A stretch of 64,000 bases of DNA, from NCBI GenBank assembly GCA_026826555.1, contig JAKSZT010000116.1, positions 248,001 to 312,000 on the forward strand, in the 5' to 3' direction. Within the stretch, counting starts at the first letter, position 1. Every line of letters begins with the position of its first letter. Shown here one piece after another: positions 54,084-64,000 of the stretch. The position numbers and the translations under genes were made by a program. The notes beneath the pieces are model-generated. The model saw nothing but the letters and a program-made list of their open reading frames with translations. It did no database searches and was not told where the DNA came from. Origin of the DNA: Tolypeutes matacus (lineage: Eukaryota; Chordata; Mammalia; Cingulata; Chlamyphoridae).

Positions 54084-57000
54084 GTTTCACATAACTCTCT
54101 GTGAATGCAGGCGGTACTTCAAGTTTGAAAGGTAAGTAAGATACAAGTATGTTTGACTGCAATGCACTTGCTTTCACTCACTATACCAAAACACTGCTTT
54201 TTCCTAAAGTATGACAATGCAGTAGTTTATTTACTTTACATATCTAAATAAGATTTCTCTTTTATTTACTGCTATGCAGGTGTTTTCAATTACAATTATC
54301 TTCAAAACCCTGGTTTTACCTAACATGCTGTGAATGCAGGAAGTACTTTAACTTTGAAATGAAAGTAAGATACTTGTTTGGTTTGTATGCACTTGCTTTC
54401 ACTCCCTATGCCAAAACACTGCTTTTTCCCAATGATGTGCCAAAGCAGTAGCTTTTTACTTTACAAATCTAAATAAGATTTGTGGTTTATTTGCAACTAT
54501 GCATGTATTTTTACTTACAATTATCTTTAAAACACTGGTTTTACCTAACATGCTGTGAATACAGGAGGTACTTCAACTTTGAAATGTAAGTAAGATACTT
54601 GTTTGTTTGGCTGCTATGCAATTGCTTTCACTCACAAGGTAAAAACACTGCTTTTACCTAGTGCTATGCCAAAGCAGTATTTTCTTATCTTTTCAAATCT
54701 AAGTAAGTTTTGCACTTTGTTTGCTGCTATACAGTTTTTTTCACTTAAAATCATCTTCAAAACACTGGTTTTACTTAATAAACTTTGAATGCAGGAGGTA
54801 CTTCAAGTTTGAAAGGTAAGTAAGATACTTGTTTGGCCTCTATGCACTTGCTTTCACTCACAATCAGTGTAAAATTACTACTTTTACCTAATGCTGTAAC
54901 AACGCAATGGTTTCTTCACTTTTCAAATCTAAGTAAGATTTGTGTTTCGTTTGCTGCTATGCTTGTGTTTTCACTTAAAATCATCTTTAAATCCCTTGTT
55001 TTATCTAACACATTATGAATGCAGGAGGTAATTCAAGTTTGAAACTGAAACGAGATAATTGTTTGTTTGGCTGCTATGCACTAACTTTCACTCACTATGC
55101 AAACACCCTGCTTTTACTTATAGCTAGGCCAATGCAGTAGGTTCTTTAGAAATCTAAATAATATTTGTGTTTTATTTGCTACTATGCATGTGTTTTCTCT
55201 TACAATTATTTTCTAAACACTGAATTTACCTTACACACTGAAAGCAGGAGTTATTTCAACCTTGAATCATAAGTAAAGAACTTGTTGGTTTGGCTGTTAT
55301 ACACTTGCTTTCACTCACAATCAATGTAAAAACACTGCTTTTATGCAATGTTATGTCAATGCAGTAGTTTGTTTACAAATCTAAATAAAATTTGTTTTTT
55401 ATTTGCTACTATGCATGCGTTTTCACTTACAATTATCTTCAAATGACTGGTTTTACCTTACACCCTGTGAATGCAGCAGGTATTTCAACCTTAAATCATA
55501 TGTAAGGAACTTGTTGGTTTGGCTGCTATTCATTTGCTTTCACTCACAATCAATGAATAAACACTGCTTTTATCTAATGCAATGCCAATACCATAGTTTC
55601 TTCACTTTTCAAATCTAAGTAAAATTTGGGTTTTGTTTGCTGCTATGCATCTGTTTCCACTTAAAATCATCTTCAAAACACTGGTTTTACTTGACACTGT
55701 GAATGCAGGAGGAAATTCAAGTTTGAAAGTTGAGTAAGATATTTGTTTGTGTCGCAGGTATACACTTGCTTTCACTCACTATGTCAAAACCATGCTTTTA
55801 CTATGCCAATGCTGCAATTTCTTCACTTTGGAAATCTAAGTAAGTTTCTTTCTTTTGCTACTATGCACATGTTTTCACTAACAATCAACTTCAAAACACT
55901 GTTTTTCCCTAATGCTGGGTGAATGCAGTAAATTCTTCAATTTAGAAAACCTATAAAGAAACTTATTTCATTGGCTGATTTGCACGTTTCAAAATCAACT
56001 TCAAGACTCTGGTTTCACCTAACTCTCTGTGAATGCAGGAACTACTTCAAGTTTGAAAGGGAAATAAGATACTTCTTTTTTTTGGCTGCTATACACTTGC
56101 TTTCACTCACAGTCAATGTAAGATCACTACTTTTACCTAAAGCTGTAACTGTGCAATGGTTTCTTCACTTTTCAAATCTAAGTTAGGTTTGTGTTTCGAT
56201 TGCAGCTATTTATGTGTTTTCACTTAAAATCATTTTCAAACTCTGGTTTTACCTAACTCTCTGTAAATGCAGGAGGAAAATCAAGTTTGAAAGTTAAATA
56301 AGATACTTGTTTGTTTGGCTACTATCCAATTGCTTTCAATCACAATGTCAAAACCCTGCTTTTACTATGAAAATACTGCAGTTTCTTCACTTTGAAAATC
56401 TATGTAAGTTTCTTTCTTCTGCTGCTATGCAGGTGTTTTCACTTACAAATACAAAACATTGTCTTTCCCTAATGCTGGGTGAATGCAGTCAATTCTTCAG
56501 TTTAGAAAACCAATAAAGAAACTTGTTTCATTGGCTGCTTTGCAAGTGTTTTCTCTTAAAATCAACTTCAAGGCACTGGCTTCATGATCTCTCTGTGAAT
56601 TCAGGAAGTACTTAAAGTTTTAAAGATAAGTAAGATACTTCTTTTTTGGCAGCTATGCACTTCCTTTCACAATCTGTGCCAACACACAGCCATTTCCAAA
56701 TGCTACACCAATGCAATAGTTTCTTTACCTTACAAATCTCAATAAGATTTATGTTTTATTTGCTGCTATGCATGTGTTTTCCCTTACAATTTTCTTCAAA
56801 CTCTGGTTTTATCTAACATGCTGTGAATTCAGGAATTACTTCAACTTTGAAACATAAGTAGGATACTTGTTTGTTTGGCTGTTATGCACTTGGTTTCACT
56901 CACAATCATTGTAAAATCATTGCTTTTTCCTTAGGCTATGCCAATGCAATGATTTCTTCACTTTTCAAATCTAAGTAAGATTTCTGTATTTTTGCTGTTA

Positions 57001-57891
57001 TGCATGTGTTTTCACTTAAAATCATCTTCAAATCTCTGGTTTACCTAACACTCTGTGAATGCAGGAGGTAATTCAAGTTTGAATGTTAAATAATGTACGT
57101 TTGTGTGCTTGCTGTTCACTTGCTTTCATGCACAATGTAAAAACCCTGCTTTTACAATGCCAATGCTGCAGTTTCTTCATTTTTGAAATCTAATTAAATT
57201 TCTTTCTTTTGCTACTATGCACGTGTTTTCACTTACAATCAACTTCTAAACACTGCTTTTCCCTAATGCTGGATGATTGCAGTCTATTCATCAATTTAGA
57301 AATCCAATAAAGAATCTTGTTTCATTTGCTCCTTTGCACATGTTTTCAATTGAAATCAACTTCAAGACACGGGTTTCATCTAACTCTCTGTGAATACAGG
57401 AGGTTTTTCAAGTTTGAATGGTAAGTAAAATACTTGTTTGTTTGCCTTGTATGCACTTGCTTTCATTCACAATCAATGTAAAAACACTGCTTTTACCTAA
57501 TGCTATGCCAATGAAATCATTTCTTTATTCTTCAAATCTAAGTAAGATTTGTGTTTTAATTGCTACTATGCAAGTGTTTTGACTTGCAATCATCTTCAAA
57601 ACACTGGTTTTACCTGACATGCTGTAAATGCAGGAGGTATTTCAACCTTGAATAATAAGTAAGGAACTTGTTGGTTTGATTGCTATGCCTTTGCTTTCAC
57701 TCACAATCTATGTAAAAACACATCTTTTACCTAATGTTATGCCAATGAGGCAGTATCTTCACTTTTCACGTCTAAGGAAGATTTGTGTTTTGTTTGCAGC
57801 TATCCATGTGTTTTCACTCTCAATTATCTACAAAGCATTGGTTTTACCTAATACTGTGAATGTGGGAGGTACTTCACATTAGAAAGGTAAA
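54084..57891. repeat. Satellite array, segment 2
   Basis: Same ~115-base monomers as segment 1. C-type monomers start at 55844, 56408 and 57198. Occasional perfect AGGTAAGT motifs (54130, 54814) occur at monomer junctions. No genes. Confidence 0.95.
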
Positions 57892-58424
57892 TGTATTTGT
57901 CAGCCAAAGGGGTGTTAATGTAAAATACCAAAAATGGGTTGGTCTTTATAAAGGGTATTTATTTGGAGTAGAATTCGACAGATACCAGGCCATTAAGCAT
58001 AAGCTTCTTCTCTAACCACCATTCATTGCCACTTGTTAGAACAAGACAGCTGCTGGTGTTTGCCAGGGTTCAGACTTCTGGGGTTCATCTCTTCCTGGGG
58101 CTGCATTTCTCTCTGGGCTTAGCTCCTCTTTCCTCCACAAGGTGACCTGTAGACGATCAGGTGAATGTATTCCTTCTCTTCTCCTGGGGCCTTCTTTCCA
58201 ACATCAAAACTGCTTCTCAAAGACTGCTTCTCAAAAAAACAGCTTCTACTCTGTTCTTTGCCTTGCCTTTTATATTCAATTCCCCTCCCACTGAGGGGTG
58301 GGGCTCAAAGCCCTAATGACATGGCCCAGTCAATGCTCTAATCATAACTTAATCATGCCCAGAATATCATGATCCAATTATATTTATGGAAATCATAATT
58401 ACATCAAACTGGCCAATGGTTACG
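57892..58424 (-). repeat. MaLR-like solo LTR in satellite (2)
   Basis: 533 bases, TGTATTTGTCAGCC to GGTTACG on the plus strand. GTAAA on the left and GTAAG on the right form a one-mismatch target duplication, and the satellite reads through (GAAAGGTAA ... GGTAAGTAAG). It carries the same short TGCTTCTCAAA duplication as 45173-45695. Confidence 0.85.
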
Positions 58425-61400
58425 GTAAGTAAGATACTTGTTTGGCTGCTATGCACTTGCTTTCAGTAACAATGTGAAAACACAGCATTTAGTTAAAACT
58501 ATGCCAATGCTGTAGTTTTTAAACTTTGAAATCTAAGTAATATTTGCGTTTTGTTTTCTGCCATCTAGGAGTATTCATTTAAAATCATCTTCAAAACATT
58601 GGTTTTACCTAACACTCTGTGAATGTAGGAGGTACTTCAACTTTGAAAGGGAAATAAGATACTTCTTTGTATGGCTACTATGCACTTACTTTCACTCACA
58701 ATCAATGTAAAATCACTACTTTTACCTAATGCTGTAACTGTGCAATGGTATCTTCACTTTTCAAATCTAAGTAAGATTTGTGTTTCATTTGCTGCTATAC
58801 TTGTGTTTTCACTTAAAATCATCTTCAAAACTCTGGTTTTACCAAATTCTCTGTAAATGCAGGAGGAAATTCAAGTTTGAAATTTAAGTAAGATACTTGT
58901 GTGACTGCTATACACTTGCTTTCAATCACAATGTCAAAATCCTACTTTTACTATGAAAATGCTGCTGTTTCTTCACTTTGAAAATCTATGTAAGTTTCTT
59001 TCTTTTGCTGCTCTGCACATGTTTTCACTTACAATCAAATTCAAAACACTGCCTTTCCCTAATGCTGGGTGAATGCAGTCAATTCTTCAGTTTAGAAAAC
59101 CAATAAAGAAACTTGTTCCATTGGCTGATTTGCACGTTTTCACTAAAAATCAACTTCAAGACTCTGATTTCATCTAACTCTCTGTGAATGCAAGAGGTAC
59201 TTCAAGTTTGAAAGGGAAGTAAGATGTTTCTTTGCTTGCTATGTTATTGCTTTCACTCAGTATGTGAATACACTGCTTTTGACTAATGTTACAGAGCGCA
59301 GTACTTACTTTACTTTAAATATCTCAATAAGAGTTGTGTTTATTTGCTGCTATGCATGTTTTCACTTACAATTATCTTCAAAACACTGGGTTTGCCTAAC
59401 ACGCCGTGAATGCAATAGGTACTTCAGCTTTGAAACGTACATAAGATATGTACGTTTGTTTGGCTGCTATGCACTTGCTTTCACTCACAATGTCAAAACC
59501 CTGCTTTTACTATGTCAATGCTGCAGTTTCTTCACTTTGGAAATCTAAGAAAATTTCTTTCTTTTGCTGCTATGCACGTGTTTTCACTTAAAATCAACAT
59601 CAAAACTCTGCTTTTCCCTAATACTGGGTGAATGCAGGCAATTCTTCAGCTTAGAAACCCAAGAAAGAAACTTGTTTCATTGGCAGCTTTGCAAGTGTTT
59701 TCTCTTAAAAATCAACTTCAAGACACCACGGTTTTACCTAACACTGTGAATGCAGGAGATACTTCAACATTGAAACTTAAGTAAGATACTTATTTGTTTG
59801 GTTGCTATGCACTTGCTTTCACTCACAATCATTTTAAAAACACTGCTTTTACCTAATGCTATACCAGTGCAGTAGTTTCTTCACTTTTCAAATCTAAGTA
59901 AGATTTGTGCTTTGTTTGGTGGTATGCATGTGTTTTCATGCCAAATCAATGTTCAAACGCTGGTTTTATCTAACACTTTATGAATGCAGGAGGTATTCAT
60001 GTTTGAAAAATAAATAAGACACTTGTTTGTTTGGCTGCTATACACTTCCTTTCATTCACAAAGTCAAATCCCTGCTTTTACAAGGTGAATGCTGCAGTTT
60101 CTCAATTTGGAAATCTAGGTAAGTTTCTTTCTTTAACTGCTATGCATGTATTTTCACTTAGAATCAGCTTCAAAGCACTGCTTTGCCCTAATGCTGGGTG
60201 AATGCAGTCAATTCTTCAGTTTAGAAAACCAATAAAGAAACTTGTTTCATTGGCTGATTTGCACGTGTTTTCACTTAAAATCAACATCAAGTCATGTTTC
60301 CACCTAACTCTCTGTGAATCCAGGAGTTATTTCAAGTTTGAAAGGCAAGTAAGATACTTGTTTGTTTGGCAGCTATGCACTTGCTTTAACTCACTGTGCC
60401 AACACACTACTTACCTAATGCTAAGCCAATGCAGTAGTTTCTTTACTTTAGAAATCTAAATAAGAATTGTGTTTTGTTTGCTGCTATGCATGTGGTTTCT
60501 CTATTACACTTATTTTCAAAACACTGGTTTTACATATCATGCTGTGAATGCAGGAGGTACTTCAACTTTGAAACCTAAGTAAGATGCTTGTTTGTTTGGA
60601 TGCTATGCACTTGCTTTCACTCACAATCAATGTAAAAACACTGCTTTTATGTAATGCTATGCCAACGCAGTAGTTTCTTCACTTTTCACATCTAAGAAAT
60701 ATTTGTGTTTTGTTTGGTGCTATGCTTGTGTTTTTATTTAAAATCATCTTCAAACCACTGGTTTTACCTAATGCTCTGTGACTGCAGGAGGTACTTCAAG
60801 TTTGAAATGCAAGTAACATACTTGTTTATTTGGCTGCTATGCACTTGCTTTCACTTGCAATCAATGTAAAATTCTGCTTTTACCTAATGCTATGCCAATA
60901 CAGAAGTTTCTACACTTTTCAAATCTAAGTAAGATTTCAGTTTTGTTTGCTGGTATGAATGTGTTTTCACGTAAAATCATCGTCAAAACACTGGTTTTAC
61001 CTAACACTCTCTGAATGCAGGAGTTACTTCAAGTTTGAAATTTATGCAAGATACTTGTTTGTTTGGCTGCTTTGCAATTTGCTTCACTCACTATGCCTAC
61101 ACCCTGCTCTTTCCTAATGCTATGTGAATGCAGTAGTTTCTTTACTCTACAAATCTAAATAAGATTTGTGTTTTATTTGCTGCTACACATGTGTTTTCAC
61201 TTACAATTATCTTCAAAACCCTGGTTTTACCTAATACACTGTGAATGCAAGTTTGAAACATAAGTAAACTACAACTTTGAAACATAAGTAAGATACTTGC
61301 TTGTTTGGCTTCTATGCACTTGCTTTCACTCTCTGTGCCAACACAGTGCTTTTACTAATGCTACACCAATGCAGTAGTTTCTTTACTTTCAAAACTAAAT

Positions 61401-64000
61401 AAGATTTTTGTTTATTTGCTGTTATGCATGGGTTTTCACTTACAATTATCTTCAAAACCCTGGTTTTTCCTCACATGCTGTGAATTCAGGAGGTACTTCA
61501 GCTTTGAAACGTAAGATCATACTTGTTTGTTTGGCTGCTATGCACTTGCTTTCACTTACTGTACAAACACACTGGTTTTTCCTAATTCTACACCAATGCA
61601 GTAGTTTCTTTACTTTACAAATCTAAATAAGAATTTTGTTTTATTTGCTGCTATGGAGGGGATTTCACTTACAATTATCTTCACAACCCTGGTTTTACCT
61701 AACATGCTGTGAATGCAGGAGGTACTCCAACTTTGAAATGTAAGGAAGATACTTGATTTTTGGTTGCTGTGCACTTGCTTTCACTCACAATCAACTTAAA
61801 AACACTGCATTAACCTAATGCTATGCCAAGGCAGTAGTTTCTTTACTTTTCAAATCTAAGTCAGGTTTGTGTTTTCTTTGCAGCTATGCATGTGTTTTCA
61901 CTTAAAATCATCTTCAAAACACTGGTTTTACCTAACACACTGTGAATGCAGGAGGTAATTCAACTTTGAGTGATAAGCAAGATACTTGCTTGTGTGGTTG
62001 CTATTCACTTGCTTTCATGCACAATGTCAAAACCCTGGTTTTACAATGCCAATGCTGCAGTTTCTTCACATTGGTAATCTAAGTAAGTTTCTTTCTTTTG
62101 CTACTATGCCTGTGTTTTTACTCACAATCAACTTCCAAACACTGCTTTTCCCTAATACTGGGTGATTGCAGTCAATTCTTCTGTTTAGAAATCCAATAAA
62201 GAAACTTGTTTCACTTCCTGCTTTGCACATGATTTCAACTAAAATCAACTTCAAGACACTGGTTTCACCTAACTCTCTGTGAATGCAGGAGGTTCTTCAA
62301 GTTTGAATGGTAAGTAACATACTTGTTTGTTTGGCTTGTATGCACTTGCTTTCATTCACAATCAATGTAAATACACTGCTTTTCCCTAATGCTATACCAA
62401 TGAAGTAGTTTCTTAACTCTTCAAATCTAAGTAAGATTTGTATTTTGTTTGCTACTATGCATGTGTTTTCAGTTAAACTCATCATCAAAACATTGGTTTT
62501 ACTTAACACGCTGTGAATGCAGAAGGTAATTCAAGTTTGAAAGCTAAGTAAGATACTTGTTTCTTTGACTGCTATTCAATTGCTTTCACCCACAATGTCA
62601 AAACCGTGCTTTCACTATGACAATGCTGCAGTTTCTTCACTTTGGAAATCTAAGTAAGTTTCTTTCTTTTGCTGCTATGCATATGTTTTCATTTACATTC
62701 AACTTCAAAACCCTGGATTTCCCTAAGTGTGGGTTAATGCCGTCAATTCTTCAGTTTAGAAAACTAATAAAGAAACCTGCTTAAATGGCCTCTTAGCACT
62801 TGTTTTCACTTAAAATCAACATTAAGACACTGGTTTCACCTAACTCTCTGTGAATGCAGGAGGTAGTACAAGTTTGAAAGATAAGTAAGATACATGTATG
62901 TTAGGCTGTTATGCACATGCTTCCACTCACTGTACCAACACACTGTTTTTTCTTAATGGTATATCAATGCAGAAGTTTCTGTACTTTACATATCTAAATA
63001 AGATATGTGTTTTATTTTCTGGTATGCAGGTGTTTTCACTTACAAGTATCTTCAAAACCCTGGTTTTACCTAACATGCTGTGAGTGCAGGAGGTACATCA
63101 ACTTTGAAACATAAATAAGATACATGTTTTTTGGCTGTTATGCACTTGCTTTCACTAACAAGCAAGGTAAAAACACTGTTTTTACCTAATGATATGCCAG
63201 TGCAGTAGTTTCTTCACTTTTCAAATCTAAGTAACTTTTTTGTTTGTTTGCAGCTATGTATGTGTTTTTAACCTCAATTATATTCAAAACACTGGTTTTA
63301 TCTAATATGCTGTGTATGTGAGAGGTACTTCAACTTTGAACATAAGTAAGATATTTGTTTGTTAGGCTGCTATGCACTTGCTTTCACTCACAATATGAAA
63401 ACACTGCATTTTCTTAAATCTATGCCAATGCTGTAGTTTCTACTCTTTGAAATCTAAGTCATATTTCTGTTTTGTTTTCTGCCATGCCAGTGTTTTCATT
63501 TAAAATCATCTTCAAAACACTGGTTTTACCTAACACTCTGTGAATGCAGGAGGGATTTCAAGTTTGGAAGGTAATTAAGATACTTCTTTGTTTGGCTGCC
63601 ATGCACTTGCTTTCACTCCCTTTGCCAAAACATTGCTTTTTCCCAATGCTCCACTGAAGCAGTAGTTTTTTACTTTACAAATCTAAATAAGATTCGTGGT
63701 TTATTTCCAACTATGCATGTGTTTTTACTTACAAATATCTTCAAAAACACTGGTTTTACATAACACTCTGTGAATGTAGGAGTTAATTCAAGTTTTAAAG
63801 TTAAGTAAGCTATTTGTTTGGCTGCTATACACTTGTTTTCACTCACAATGTCACAACCCTGCTTTTACTATTCCAATGTTGCAGTTTCTTGGTTTTGGAA
63901 ATCTAAGTAAGTTTCTTTCTTTTTTTGCTATGCACGTGTTTTCACTTAAAATCACTTTCAAAACACTGCTTTTCCCTAATGCAGATCGAATGCAGTCAAT
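58425..64000. repeat. Satellite array, segment 3 (runs off the window)
   Basis: Continues to the last base. C-type monomers start at 58994, 59553, 60123, 62087, 62658 and 63911. A local duplication of AACTTTGAAACATAAGTAA lies at about 61250-61290. No genes. Confidence 0.95.

Noticed and set aside
45009..64000. Dozens of 60-95-codon open frames on both strands in the satellite
   Set aside because: Their spacing follows the ~115-bp monomer, and a monomer near 114 bases (38 codons) keeps the frame from unit to unit. The peptides repeat with the DNA and match nothing I know.
45009..64000. Possible CRISPR-like array (regular repeats)
   Set aside because: There are no constant repeats with unique spacers; the whole unit is repeated, and the context is mammalian.

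Overview
This is repeat-dense nuclear DNA from a placental mammal. I see no intact host gene, tRNA or rRNA gene, and no prokaryote-type feature. The contents are L1 retrotransposons, at least three unrelated endogenous retrovirus (ERV) lineages, MaLR-like LTRs with a tRNA-Leu-type primer site, one tRNA-derived SINE, zinc-finger pseudogene exons, an interstitial telomeric block and about 19 kb of satellite. The SINE resembles the DAS tRNA-derived SINEs of armadillos and sloths, so I suggest Xenarthra. That is recognition from memory, not a search.

Layout. 1-858: inverted pieces of an ERV gag gene around an L1 3' end. 859-7736 (+): ERV-A, a betaretrovirus-like (class II) provirus with LTR, gag, a degenerate (CCCTAA)n block, an AT-rich spacer, env and LTR; most of pol is missing. 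7737-9335 (-): a duplicated block called X here. 9336-13020 (-): a 5'-truncated L1. 13021-14605 (+): LTR and gag start of a second class II element, ERV-B. 14951-17260 (+): ERV-A spacer joined to a pol remnant (RT to integrase). 17280-19651 (-): ERV-A gag and 5' LTR, interrupted by the SINE. 19652-28174: tandemly duplicated zinc-finger-pseudogene and X blocks. 28175-31122: a MaLR-like element with two LTRs. 31123-39287: X again, split by a 6.3 kb L1. 39288-45008 (-): a second ERV-A provirus, also without RT or integrase. 45009-64000: satellite of ~115-bp monomers in ~230-bp dimers, broken by a class I provirus (ERV-C, 48142-54083) and two MaLR-like solo LTRs.

How the parts relate. Nothing here looks like an operating gene system; the interest lies in genome history. 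The two ERV-A proviruses end at the same position relative to block X, in opposite orientations, so 859-9335 and 37823-45008 are arms of an inverted segmental duplication. Block X carries a MaLR-like LTR at the same site in every copy, with target duplication GGATA, so that insertion predates the duplications. The satellite predates the retroviral insertions in it, because satellite resumes directly across each one. Telomeric repeat, satellite and stacked duplications together suggest a subtelomeric or pericentromeric location (inference).
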